A DNA stretch of 11,492 nucleotides from CAUTUX01 sp963542015 (GTDB taxonomy: Bacteria > Bacillota > Clostridia > Christensenellales > CAG-917). The stretch is from NCBI GenBank assembly GCA_963542015.1, contig CAUTUX010000025.1, positions 1-11,492 on the forward strand, written 5' to 3'. Positions within the stretch are counted from its first letter, which is position 1. Each line of letters opens with the position of its first letter. Positions 1-8,580 of this stretch are shown here, in pieces. The notes beneath the pieces were generated by a model. That model was not told the origin of the DNA. It did no database searches and saw only the letters and a list, made by a program, of their open reading frames with translations. Made by a program: the position numbers and the translations under genes.

Positions 1-1
1 T

Positions 2-682
2 AGAGGATACTATCCACAGGGAAAAGTTAACAACCTAGAATTAAATCAGGCAATTGCAACTACACACTCACAATCTCTTTCTTTAAATAACAATACACAG
101 TGGGTAGTAGCGTATCTGCGTGGTGTTAAGTATGAGAAAGTTGGTGATAAGTATTTCAAATATGAATTGGTGGAATTAGAAGAATCACCACTATATGATC
201 ATAAGAAGGAAATGTGGAGCAAAAAGAAAATTGATATGTCAATTTACCATGAATTGGGTGATGCACATAATGTTTATGAAAGGTCATATATCCGTGAATA
301 TATTGAGATAGTTATGCATAAGAAAATGGCATTGAGAAAAAATGATAAGGTCTATTTATCAAAAATAAAAGGCTTTACATCTGGAGCATTAGAGAATATT
401 AAGAGGAACATAGCAAAAGTTGATAAATACGCGATAACAGAGGCGGCAAATACGAATTATACTCTAGAGGTTAAAAAACAATATTCACAAATGCGTGGAA
501 TACCAAAAACAAAATACACGGAAGTTGATTACAATATTGTATGGACAGCGACACATGCATTAAAAGGTAATTTTAGTATCGAACCTGATAAGACTGTATG
601 GACATTTAATTCGCAACGTCTGTTTGAATTAGATGTAAACAATGTATATGCAATCAGACCCGTAATTGAGCTTGAGAGTTAA
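2..682 (+). CDS. Hypothetical protein, 3' part only (runs off left edge)
   Basis: The reading frame is open from the first bases of the window to TAA at 680-682, giving 226 codons without a start, so the N-terminus lies outside. I do not recognise the protein. The visible part is soluble-looking, rich in Lys, Tyr and Glu, with no membrane segment. Two things can be noted: a WVVAYLRG stretch near the left edge, and the ending YAIRPVIELES. Endings of the R-P-V-I-[E/T]-[L/I] kind occur on several secreted or surface proteins of Clostridia with DUF6273-like C-terminal domains, which is only a weak hint here. A TTG at 167 could be read as a start, but the frame continues well upstream of it and there is no clear ribosome site, so the gene is treated as partial. 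A strong hairpin follows at 701-730, so it probably ends its transcription unit. Confidence 0.7.
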   Translation, partial: RGYYPQGKVNNLELNQAIATTHSQSLSLNNNTQWVVAYLRGVKYEKVGDKYFKYELVELEESPLYDHKKEMWSKKKIDMSIYHELGDAHNVYERSYIREYIEIVMHKKMALRKNDKVYLSKIKGFTSGALENIKRNIAKVDKYAITEAANTNYTLEVKKQYSQMRGIPKTKYTEVDYNIVWTATHALKGNFSIEPDKTVWTFNSQRLFELDVNNVYAIRPVIELES

Positions 683-700
683 GATATGGTTTTGTGAATT

Positions 701-730
701 AATATCCCCGCTAAAATGAGCGGGGATATT
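701..730 (+). terminator. Probable transcription terminator hairpin
   Basis: A perfect 12-bp inverted repeat (701-712 with 719-730) encloses a 6-nt loop. The core is CCCCGC/GCGGGG, very GC-rich against its surroundings. It lies 19 nt after the stop of the left-edge gene and before the PHP gene. No U-run follows directly: the next bases are AAAATATT, and a T6 run appears only at 747-752. It is therefore a non-classical intrinsic terminator or an mRNA 3'-end stabiliser. Confidence 0.6.
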
Positions 731-790
731 AAAATATTAGAAATACTTTTTTGGTTTCAGTAAAACCAATAGCTGTGTTAAAATTCATGT

Positions 791-1522
791 ATGCAGATTT
801 TCGGAGACTATCATTCACATACAAAATATTCAGATGGACACAATGAAGTTGTTGACTCTGTAAGAGTAGCGGAGGAAGCTGGACTTAAAGAAATAGGAAT
901 AACAGACCACAGCTTTACAACAATGTTTTTTGGGTTGAATGATAAAAAGTTACAAAAGCAGCACCGAGATATACATCATATTAAGAGTGATTTGAAAATT
1001 CTTAAGGGTATTGAAGCAAACGTACTGGTTACAGGCAATATAGATGTTCCTAAAAAGTGGATTTCTAAATTTGATTACATAAATTTTGGATTCCACAGAT
1101 TTGTTCATAATAAGGAAAGTGGTCGTTTCCTTTTTTCAAATGGTTTTTACAGTATTGATGCAAGAAAAAAACTAATTGAAAGTAATACTGCAATTTATAT
1201 AAAGATTATACAAAGTGGTGCTGTAGATGTTCTAGTACATCTGAATCATAGGTGTATGGTAGATGTTCCAGCAGTATTTAATGCTGCGAAAGAAAATGAT
1301 GTATATATAGAATTCAATGAAAAGCATATAGAAACTCTCGATGAGGTAATTGAAGAAGGTAAGAAAATAGATGTTAAATATATAATAGGTTCTGATGCAC
1401 ATTATGCAGATAAAATAGGAAAATTTGATAAAGTTTTGGACTTTATAAAGCGTCATGATATTGACCAAGAAAGAGTATATGGTTTAAATGGTAAGAGCCC
1501 TACATTTAAGAAGAGAGTATGA
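791..1522 (+). CDS. PHP-domain metal-dependent phosphatase, YcdX-like
   Basis: A 243-residue protein of the PHP superfamily, which forms a trinuclear metal site and hydrolyses phosphoesters. The full ligand set can be read: H8 and H10 in DYHSHT, H17, H40 in GITDH, E75 in LKGIEAN, H102 in NFGFH, H150 in VLVHLNH, and D202/H204 in IGSDAH. Spacing and length match E. coli YcdX (about 245 residues), so the fold is complete and probably active; the substrate is unknown. The usual H-P after the sixth ligand is replaced by H-L. The ATG at 791 is chosen because the first metal motif begins at residue 7 and no earlier in-frame start is close; an ATG at 787 is out of frame. There is no clear Shine-Dalgarno sequence. 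The stop overlaps the whiA start as ATGA (1519-1522), so the two genes are translationally coupled. PHP genes are frequent neighbours of whiA in Clostridia. Confidence 0.85.
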   Translation: MQIFGDYHSHTKYSDGHNEVVDSVRVAEEAGLKEIGITDHSFTTMFFGLNDKKLQKQHRDIHHIKSDLKILKGIEANVLVTGNIDVPKKWISKFDYINFGFHRFVHNKESGRFLFSNGFYSIDARKKLIESNTAIYIKIIQSGAVDVLVHLNHRCMVDVPAVFNAAKENDVYIEFNEKHIETLDEVIEEGKKIDVKYIIGSDAHYADKIGKFDKVLDFIKRHDIDQERVYGLNGKSPTFKKRV

Positions 1523-2418
1523 AATTTTCCGAAAAACTTGTTAATGAAATAATTGAATATGACTATGATGAAGATGCAATTGATGCCCTACTTGCTGCGT
1601 ATTTGAAAGTAAATGGTACAGTTGTAAAGGATAATCGTAGATTCAAGTTACAAGTCAAGTGCAGAGAGTATGACTATACATTTATATATAACCTTATAAA
1701 TAATTCATATAATGTTGATTTAGATTTATACACCAGAGAAAAAGAAAATGGACTTGTATATGAAATTGAAATTAACGGTTTCGGAGTGACTTCCATTGTA
1801 GATGACCTTATATATTCGAATAGACAAAAATACTATGATGAAAACAAATTATTCATTGCATATATTAGAGGAATGATACTTGCTAATTTTAATTTGGTGA
1901 TAGAGGATAATGAGGAAGAAAAAAGTGTAGGGTATCATTTAGGACTAATTGTGCCAGATATTGATTATGCTGAGGAAATTAGAGGTGTATTAGAATACAG
2001 AGGAATAAAAGCAAAAATATCCGATTGGGCTGGAGAATATCAGATATATATAAAACAGAGTGAACAGATACTCAAGTTACTAAATCTGCTCAAACTAACA
2101 GAATGCGGTATTTATTTGAGTAAGATATTGGAAGAAAGAGAAGTTGCAAATATAATAAATAGACAGTCAATATGTGAAGCTGCCAATTTGGATAAAACAT
2201 ATAATGCATCAGCGAGGCAGGTTATTGCCATTAATAAAGTAATGTCAAAATATAGTTTGGGAAAACTAGAGGAAGGTATCCGAGAAGTTGCAGAGGCTAG
2301 GTTAAATTGGCAAAACAAAAGCATGAGTGAATTGGCAGAACAATTAAACATAACAAAAAGTTGTTTAAATCATAGAATGAGAAGAATTATTAAAATGGCG
2401 GAGGAGATTGATGACTGA
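1519..2418 (+). CDS. whiA: DNA-binding protein WhiA
   Basis: A 299-residue WhiA homologue, close to the usual length of about 310. WhiA combines a degenerate LAGLIDADG homing-endonuclease fold with a C-terminal helix-turn-helix. It is linked to sporulation in Streptomyces and to cell division and chromosome segregation in Bacillus. The best marks are the linker NRQSICEAANLDKT (214-227), matching the family's NR-x5-E-x-A-N-x-x-K-T signature, and the C-terminal HTH at about 269-291 (MSELAEQLNITKSCLNHRMR), equal to the family's LxELGxxL-x-x-x-SKSxxNHRLR. The N-terminal half is divergent: the glycine-rich GAFLAGGSV-like stretch reads GMILANFNL (118-126). The start follows a weak AAGAGAG and overlaps the PHP stop by 4 nt. 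The last codons contain the ribosome site and start of dnaE. No rapZ or yvcK gene, the common companions of whiA, lies within the window. Confidence 0.9.
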   Translation: MKFSEKLVNEIIEYDYDEDAIDALLAAYLKVNGTVVKDNRRFKLQVKCREYDYTFIYNLINNSYNVDLDLYTREKENGLVYEIEINGFGVTSIVDDLIYSNRQKYYDENKLFIAYIRGMILANFNLVIEDNEEEKSVGYHLGLIVPDIDYAEEIRGVLEYRGIKAKISDWAGEYQIYIKQSEQILKLLNLLKLTECGIYLSKILEEREVANIINRQSICEAANLDKTYNASARQVIAINKVMSKYSLGKLEEGIREVAEARLNWQNKSMSELAEQLNITKSCLNHRMRRIIKMAEEIDD

Positions 2419-5400
2419 CTTTGTGCATCTTCATTTACACACCGATTACAGTCTTCTTGATGGACAAGTTCGTCTATCCAGAAAAGTATGTAAACGGATT
2501 AAGGATGAGGAAGGGAATGAAAAATTCAAAGCTGTTGATACATACCCATTAGCAGATGCATTAAAGGATCACGGCATGAACGCTGTAGCTATAACAGATC
2601 ATGGTAATATGTACGCTGCATATAATGCTGTTAGTATTCTCAGAAAGGAAGGAATAAAGCCAATTATCGGAGAAGAATTTTATGTTGCCGATGATATGTA
2701 TGATAAGAAATCAACAAAGAGATATCATTTGATTCTACTCGCCAAAAACATGGCAGGATACAAGAACTTAATGTATCTTTCAAGTCATGCTTTTGATGAA
2801 GGTTTCTATTACAAACCCCGTATAGATTTCAATATATTAAAAGACCATACGGAGGGAGTCATATGTCTCAGTGCATGTCTTGCTGGAGAAGTACCACAAA
2901 ATCTTTTGTATGCATCATATAACAAAGCGAAGGCAGTTGCTGAAAAATACAGAGATATTTTTGCACCTGGAGACTACTACATCGAAATTCAAGATCACAA
3001 TTTAGAAGAAGAACGCAAGATAATGAAAGATCTTGTAAAGATTGCCGAAGAGATTGGAGTAAAGGTTGTCGCTACAAACGATGTCCATTACATAAACAAA
3101 AAAGATGCGAATGTTCAAGATACATTGATGTGTATAAACATGAAAGCTAAAAAAGATGATCCAGCAACCGAAAATAGCCCAAGATTCAGAACAAGAGAAT
3201 TTTATTTAAAATCTGGTGAACAGATGAGTGAGCTTTTTTCATGGTGTCCTGAAGCGATAGCAAGCACAAGAGAAATTGCAGATAAAGTTGATGGTGAATA
3301 TTTTGAACTTAAAGCTGATAAAGTATATATTCCTGATTTCACAGCACCAGACATGAATGGAAGGTCTGCAAAACAATATTTACATGACTTAGCTTATGAT
3401 AACTTAAAAAAGAAATATAAAAATGTAACGGATGAGATAATTAACAGACTTGATTATGAACTTAAGGTTATCGATGATTGTGGATTTAACGACTACTTCC
3501 TAATAGTTTTAGACTACATTCGCTTTGCGAAGAATAACGGAATACCAGTTGGACCAGGTAGGGGAAGTGGAGTTGGAAGTATAGTTGCATATCTCGTTGG
3601 GATAACAAATGTTGAGCCTTTAAGATATCATTTATTGTTTGAGAGATTCCTTTCAAAAGAAAGGGTTACCTATCCAGATTTTGATGTCGATTTTTGCGTT
3701 GATCAAAGAGAAAAGGTAATTGACTATATACGCAGAAAATATGGACATGAAAATGTAGCTCAGATTATTGCCTATTCAACCATAAGTGCAAAAGCGGGTA
3801 TCAAGGATGTCGCTAGGGTATATAACATAGATTTCAAAACTTCAAATGACCTGGTGAAGGTAATTGAAAATCCAAAGACTCCATTGGAACAACTTGTAAA
3901 CCCAGATCCACTTAATGAAGAATTTTGTAAGGAATTATATGACAGATATCTTGTTGATCCTGAAATCACACGAGTTATAGATGAAGCAAAATTGCTTGAT
4001 GGAAGTATAAGACAGGCATCAATGCATGCAGCGGGTATAGTTATTTGTAAAGATGAGATATTGAAGCATGTGGCACTGTCCAGAAATAAAGATGCATTAT
4101 GTACTCAATTTGATAAAACGCATCTGGAAGACATTGGATTAATTAAGATGGATATTCTTGGATTAATGACATTAACCGATATAAATTTAGCATGTAAATA
4201 TATTGAAGAGGATACTGGAAGAAAAATAAACTTTGATGAAATGGAGTATAACGATCCCAAAGTATTTAGGCAGATATCATCGGGGGATTGCGTAGGAATA
4301 TTCCAGCTTGAAGGACAAGGAATGACTTCGTTTATGAAAGACCTTGAACCAGCAAATTTAGAAGATGTAGTTGCTGGAATAGCATTATACAGACCAGGTC
4401 CAATGAGCTTTATACCGTATTTTATTGATGGAAAGAAAAACCCAGCAGGAATAAAATATGTTGATGAAAAGTTGAGAAGTATTTTAGAGACCACATATGG
4501 ATGTATTGTATATCAAGAACAGGTTATGCAAATAGCTCAAAAAGTTGCTGGATATACATATGGAATAGCAGACATCATGAGGAGAGCAATTTCGAAGAAG
4601 GATGAAAAAAAGTTCCAGCAACATAAAAAGATCTTTATAGACGGTGGCATACTTCCTGGAGATGCAACAAATACAGAAATTGCTGGTGCCGTTAAACTTG
4701 GAATGGATAGGAAAGTTGCAGAGAATCTTTTTGAAAGCATTCGAGATTTTGCTAAGTATGCGTTTAATAAGTCTCATGCAGTTGCGTATGCCTATATTTC
4801 ATATCAGACAGCATATTTGAAAACATACTATAACACATACCTTATAACAGCTATGTTGAACAACCGTATTAATCGTAGGGATGAAGTTGATAGCTATATT
4901 AATTATCTTAAAAAACTTGGAGTTGAAATCCTACCTCCATGTGTGCAAAATTCCAAGAGAGAATTTTCAGTTGAGAATGGTAAGGTGAGATATGGACTCG
5001 CTGGTATAGTTGGAGTGGGAGAGAGATTTGCCGACAACATCATTGCAAATCGTGGCAATGGGAAGTATGCAAGTTATGTTGATTTTGTTGAAAAGAATAT
5101 TGATGAATTGAAAGTTAATTCAAATTATGCATTGTCATATTCTGGGGCATTTGACTGTTTTGGAGAAACAAGAGCGACATACAATGCTGCGTATTCAGCT
5201 GTAACGGAAGGAATCAAATCTGCGAACAAACATAAGTCATGTGGTCAGATGTCCTTGTTTGATGACAATAGCGAATACAATCCAAACACAATCAGTTATC
5301 AGCATCTAGCTGAATTTGATAAAGCTACAATTCTTGCAAATGAAAAGAATTATCTTGGTATGTATTTTTCTGGGCATCCAGTAAGCGGAGAACAAGCAAA

Positions 5401-6046
5401 TGACAGTAGAGTAAACTTCAGATCTAATCAGTTGTATGTAGAAAAAGATAGTTTTGTTGATGCTGAATCGACTGATGAACAGGTTGAAGAAATTGGCGAA
5501 GAGACAGAGAAAAAATCCAATTTGATTGTTAATCCAGATTTCGTAAATAAGACCGTTACAGTCGCAGCCGTTATTTCTTCAATGGATATTAAATCAACGA
5601 AAAAAGGTGAAAAGTTTGCTTTAGGAGTATTGGAAGATTTATATGGTACTATCCCATTTATTATTTTTGGAAGAGATTATGATAAACATTCTTTAAAGCT
5701 CACAAAAGCAACACCATTATTGATTACAGGTAGGCTAACAGAAAGAAAAGACAGTGATGAGGTGAGGTTACTAATTTCAAATATTGAAAGATTTCCAGAA
5801 GAAGTGATAAATAGGAATACTTTAGATAATCACATGTTAAAAATAAAAGTCCATACAGCATCAATAATGAAAGAATTGCAATACAAATTTAGCCAAATTG
5901 AGAAGGGAAGTACCAGCGTGTTCATAAAAGTAATGGAAGAAAATATGGTATACAAACTTCTTCATGGCATCAAATATAATCGAGAAATAGAGGAGTATTT
6001 GGATAAAGTTGTAGGACATGAAAACTATCGGTATGTTATTAACTAA
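2411..6046 (+). CDS. dnaE: DNA polymerase III subunit alpha (DnaE type)
   Basis: C-family replicative polymerase, 1211 residues, slightly longer than E. coli DnaE (1160). Domains in order: N-terminal PHP (HLHLHTDYSLLDG at 6-18, AITDHGN at 60-66, SACLAGE at 154-160, NDVHY at 223-227); the fingers/palm region with GPGRGSG (381-387); the palm motif PDFDVDFC with catalytic Asp425 and Asp427; third catalytic Asp581 in DILGLMTLT; IFQLEG, YRPGPM and FNKSHAVAYA in the fingers; a helix-hairpin-helix region around 830-890; a clamp-binding motif QMSLF (946-950); and an OB fold at about 1047-1125. A Glu-rich linker lies at 1010-1037. The ATG at 2411 is chosen over the TTG at 2408 because GGAGG at 2400-2404 lies 6 nt before it. 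It overlaps whiA by 8 nt. The PHP site keeps most metal ligands, which in some DnaE proteins supports proofreading exonuclease activity. Clostridia usually also carry PolC, not visible here, so the replication role of this copy cannot be decided. Confidence 0.97.
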   Translation: MTDFVHLHLHTDYSLLDGQVRLSRKVCKRIKDEEGNEKFKAVDTYPLADALKDHGMNAVAITDHGNMYAAYNAVSILRKEGIKPIIGEEFYVADDMYDKKSTKRYHLILLAKNMAGYKNLMYLSSHAFDEGFYYKPRIDFNILKDHTEGVICLSACLAGEVPQNLLYASYNKAKAVAEKYRDIFAPGDYYIEIQDHNLEEERKIMKDLVKIAEEIGVKVVATNDVHYINKKDANVQDTLMCINMKAKKDDPATENSPRFRTREFYLKSGEQMSELFSWCPEAIASTREIADKVDGEYFELKADKVYIPDFTAPDMNGRSAKQYLHDLAYDNLKKKYKNVTDEIINRLDYELKVIDDCGFNDYFLIVLDYIRFAKNNGIPVGPGRGSGVGSIVAYLVGITNVEPLRYHLLFERFLSKERVTYPDFDVDFCVDQREKVIDYIRRKYGHENVAQIIAYSTISAKAGIKDVARVYNIDFKTSNDLVKVIENPKTPLEQLVNPDPLNEEFCKELYDRYLVDPEITRVIDEAKLLDGSIRQASMHAAGIVICKDEILKHVALSRNKDALCTQFDKTHLEDIGLIKMDILGLMTLTDINLACKYIEEDTGRKINFDEMEYNDPKVFRQISSGDCVGIFQLEGQGMTSFMKDLEPANLEDVVAGIALYRPGPMSFIPYFIDGKKNPAGIKYVDEKLRSILETTYGCIVYQEQVMQIAQKVAGYTYGIADIMRRAISKKDEKKFQQHKKIFIDGGILPGDATNTEIAGAVKLGMDRKVAENLFESIRDFAKYAFNKSHAVAYAYISYQTAYLKTYYNTYLITAMLNNRINRRDEVDSYINYLKKLGVEILPPCVQNSKREFSVENGKVRYGLAGIVGVGERFADNIIANRGNGKYASYVDFVEKNIDELKVNSNYALSYSGAFDCFGETRATYNAAYSAVTEGIKSANKHKSCGQMSLFDDNSEYNPNTISYQHLAEFDKATILANEKNYLGMYFSGHPVSGEQANDSRVNFRSNQLYVEKDSFVDAESTDEQVEEIGEETEKKSNLIVNPDFVNKTVTVAAVISSMDIKSTKKGEKFALGVLEDLYGTIPFIIFGRDYDKHSLKLTKATPLLITGRLTERKDSDEVRLLISNIERFPEEVINRNTLDNHMLKIKVHTASIMKELQYKFSQIEKGSTSVFIKVMEENMVYKLLHGIKYNREIEEYLDKVVGHENYRYVIN

Positions 6047-6122
6047 TATAAGTATATTTCATTGAATTAATATATATAAATTTGTTAAACTTTTAATATC
6101 AAGTTTTCTTAGGGGGAAAACA

Positions 6123-7874
6123 ATGAGTAATTCTGAAGGTACAAAAAAAGCCCAGATTCCTTTTGGTCATAAAATTTTCGGCACAAAACCAAACGACGGA
6201 GATGTACAACCAAGGCATGGTTGGTCTTATGCTATTGCTGGATTCGGACAAAATTTAGTTTGTTCGGTTATTGGTTCATATTTACCGATCTTCATGACAG
6301 ATGGTGTAGGATTTGCAGCGTTATCAGTTGCTTTATTGATGCTGTTTACAAGATTCTATGATGCATTTAACGATCCAATTATGGGATCTATAGTTGATAG
6401 AACGAAAACGAGATGGGGAAAATGTAGACCATATTTATTCTGGACACCTATTCCAATTGCAATAGCAACGGTATTATGCTTCTTGCCAGTTTTCAAAAAT
6501 AATGCGGGTTCATTTGCGGCGGCAACAGTTTTGTATTTAGCATGGACAATGCTTTATACGGCAATTGATGTTCCATATTGGGGACTGTCTACAACTATGA
6601 CAAACAATACATATAAGCGTAGCAACTTACTTACAGTAGCTAGGTTAATATCAACTCTTGGTGCTGGTGTAGTTACAGTTATAGTTCCTCTAATCACAGA
6701 CAACTTAACAAGAGATATATCATACAAATATGATATGGCAAGTAAGGCAGCACATGAAGCTGTAGATGGAAGTGCACGAGCAGCCTTGCAAAAACTTGCA
6801 GATGGTTTTGCGGCAGCTAAGGGTGCACAGTTACAAAAAATATATTTTGTAATCGCAATAGTTCTTGCAGTAGTTGCTATTCCGTTACTCATGATAGGTT
6901 TCTGGGGAACTAAAGAAATTCAAACAAAGTGTGAAAAGACCACATCGTTGAAAGAAAACTTAAAATTATTGTTCAGCAATAAACCTTTATTGCTTATAGT
7001 TCTATCAGGTGTATTAGGATCGGCAAGAATGGTATTTGCATTTGCTGGTGGAATATATTTTGCAAAATATGTATGGAGTAATGTTGAGTTTCTTCATATT
7101 GGTGGGGTACCGCTCTTTAAGGGAGAAAGTTTGTTTACGCTAATAACTGTCGCTGTTGTGCCTGGAGGACTTATAGCCTCAGTTTTAATTCCGCTATTGA
7201 CTAGAAAAATGGGTAAGAAACAGCCATACATTTGGAGTCATATAATTGTCGGGATTCTTATGCTTATAGTCTTCTTTGTTGGGTTAGCAACTGATAAAGG
7301 TAACTATGCAAAGACATCAACAGTTGTATTAGTATTTATAGCGATATTCCTTTCTGGTATACCAGCAGGAATTTCAAATATTGCATCGTATGCGATGATT
7401 GGAGATACTGTCGACTACTTAGAATTGCATAAAGGGAAACGAGCAGAAGGTATATGTTTTGCTATGCAGACCTTTATAAACAAGAGTGGTCTAGCTGTTG
7501 GAGCCTTTATAGGTATTCTTGCGTACAATACAGCTGGGATTAAACCAAACGCTCCAGGAAGTCTAGATGGTACTGGAAAAGATAAGTTCTGGGCAATGTT
7601 AATGTTATTTGCAGCCTTGAGTACAATAGCTACAGCCATACCTATGTTCTTCTATAAATTTGGAGAAAAAGAACAGCGTGAAGCAAGAGAAATAATTGAT
7701 AAGAGAAATAAAGAAGCTGAAGAGAAGGGATTGGTTGATGAATGTGGAGAACCGATTGTAAAGGTTGAAATAGATGAAGAAGTTGCAGCGGTAAATGGCA
7801 CTGATTCAACCATGAATGCAAACAGTGTAGACAATGTATCAAGCGAAGCGACTAACGACAGTGAAAAGAAATAA
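6123..7874 (+). CDS. GPH-family (MelB-like) sugar:cation symporter, MFS
   Basis: A 583-residue integral membrane protein of the glycoside-pentoside-hexuronide:cation symporter family, expected to bring a glycoside, pentoside or uronide into the cell with Na+ or H+. The family signature FYDAFNDPIMGSIVDRTKTR (78-97), continuing WGKCRPY, is perfect. D80 and D84 match the two cation-site aspartates of MelB (D55, D59). The second-half signature GDTVDYLELHKGKRAEGICF (428-447) and the following QTFINKSG with K454 are also present. About twelve hydrophobic segments can be seen between 36 and 512. Unusual points are a hydrophilic loop at about 193-238, rich in Ala and charged residues, and a long acidic cytoplasmic tail of about 70 residues (514-583). 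The ATG follows AGGGGG at 6111-6116 with 6-nt spacing. The 76-nt gap after dnaE is AT-rich with no terminator and only weak promoter-like boxes. tcdA starts 22 nt downstream. The substrate cannot be told from the sequence. Confidence 0.9.
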   Translation: MSNSEGTKKAQIPFGHKIFGTKPNDGDVQPRHGWSYAIAGFGQNLVCSVIGSYLPIFMTDGVGFAALSVALLMLFTRFYDAFNDPIMGSIVDRTKTRWGKCRPYLFWTPIPIAIATVLCFLPVFKNNAGSFAAATVLYLAWTMLYTAIDVPYWGLSTTMTNNTYKRSNLLTVARLISTLGAGVVTVIVPLITDNLTRDISYKYDMASKAAHEAVDGSARAALQKLADGFAAAKGAQLQKIYFVIAIVLAVVAIPLLMIGFWGTKEIQTKCEKTTSLKENLKLLFSNKPLLLIVLSGVLGSARMVFAFAGGIYFAKYVWSNVEFLHIGGVPLFKGESLFTLITVAVVPGGLIASVLIPLLTRKMGKKQPYIWSHIIVGILMLIVFFVGLATDKGNYAKTSTVVLVFIAIFLSGIPAGISNIASYAMIGDTVDYLELHKGKRAEGICFAMQTFINKSGLAVGAFIGILAYNTAGIKPNAPGSLDGTGKDKFWAMLMLFAALSTIATAIPMFFYKFGEKEQREAREIIDKRNKEAEEKGLVDECGEPIVKVEIDEEVAAVNGTDSTMNANSVDNVSSEATNDSEKK

Positions 7875-7896
7875 GAATATCAGTTGATACTAAAAT

Positions 7897-8580
7897 ATGG
7901 AAAGTGAACGCTTTTTAAGACTAAAAGAGTTAATAGGAAAGGAGAATTATAAAAAGCTTAAGTCTGCAAAAGTTTTGCTATTTGGACTAGGAGGCGTCGG
8001 CGGATTTGTAGCTGAATGCCTAGCAAGGACTGGAGTTGGGACAATCGGACTGGTAGACGGAGATAAAGTTGAAGAAAGCAACTTTAATCGGCAGTTGATT
8101 GCTGTAGATGGAAGTTGTGGAAATTTCAAATCAGATTTATGGTATATAAGAATTAAAAGTATTAATCACAATTGTTCGATTGATAGTTATAATTTTTTCT
8201 ATAAACCAGACACATATGATCAAATAAATTTTGGAGATTATGATTACATTATAGATGCCATTGATGATGTAGAATCAAAAGTTGAAATAATAGAGCGTGC
8301 AAAAAGATGCAACAAGAAAGTTATATCCTGTATGGGGACAGCAAAACTAATCAATGCAGACATTGTTGTATGTGATATAAGCAAAACACATGATTGCCCT
8401 TTGGCAAAAGCTGTACGGTTAAATTTGAGAAAGCGTGGAATAGAAAAAGGAGTTCCATCTGTATTGGCGATCGGAGAAGATAGAGTAAAGGGAGTATCTT
8501 TAGGTAGCCTAATTTTTGTACCTACACTTGCGGGGAATAAGATTGCATCACAAGTAGTGGAATGGATATTGAATGCGTAG
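7897..8580 (+). CDS. tcdA: tRNA threonylcarbamoyladenosine dehydratase (TcdA, ThiF/E1-like)
   Basis: A 227-residue E1-like (ThiF/MoeB/HesA) enzyme. TcdA uses ATP to cyclise t6A at position 37 of tRNAs reading ANN codons into ct6A. Visible marks: the nucleotide-binding GLGGVGG (30-36) after an N-terminal helix that starts RFLRLKELIGKE; LVDGDKVEESNFNRQ (52-66) with D54, D56, N62, N64 and R65; the Lys of the G-x-x-K motif (K78); YIIDAIDDVESK (117-128), matching the VIDAID.v..K of the family; and DISKTHDCPLAKAVRLNLRK (160-179), corresponding to the TcdA-specific D[IL][SA]KT-x-x-DPLA-x-x-x-R-x-x-L. This last motif separates it from ThiF and MoeB, and no zinc CxxC pairs are present. The end is shorter than in E. 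coli TcdA (268 residues). It starts 22 nt after the symporter without a clear ribosome site, and its last 8 nt overlap the SGNH gene, so it is probably cotranscribed with both. Confidence 0.87.
   Translation: MESERFLRLKELIGKENYKKLKSAKVLLFGLGGVGGFVAECLARTGVGTIGLVDGDKVEESNFNRQLIAVDGSCGNFKSDLWYIRIKSINHNCSIDSYNFFYKPDTYDQINFGDYDYIIDAIDDVESKVEIIERAKRCNKKVISCMGTAKLINADIVVCDISKTHDCPLAKAVRLNLRKRGIEKGVPSVLAIGEDRVKGVSLGSLIFVPTLAGNKIASQVVEWILNA

Noticed and set aside
167..169. TTG at 167 as the start of the left-edge gene
   Set aside because: The frame is open all the way to the window edge with protein-like sequence upstream and no ribosome site at 167.
1232..1468. Minus-strand reading frame opposite the PHP gene
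   Set aside because: It is low-complexity, Ile/Tyr/Phe-rich sequence, typical of the reverse of an AT-rich coding region.
2408..2410. TTG at 2408 as the dnaE start
   Set aside because: The ATG directly after it (2411) has better spacing from GGAGG (2400-2404) and gives the usual short lead into the PHP motif.
6062..6090. Promoter before the symporter (TTGAAT, 17 nt, TTAAAC)
   Set aside because: The -10 matches only 3 of 6 bases and AT-rich DNA gives many such hits; read-through from dnaE is equally likely.
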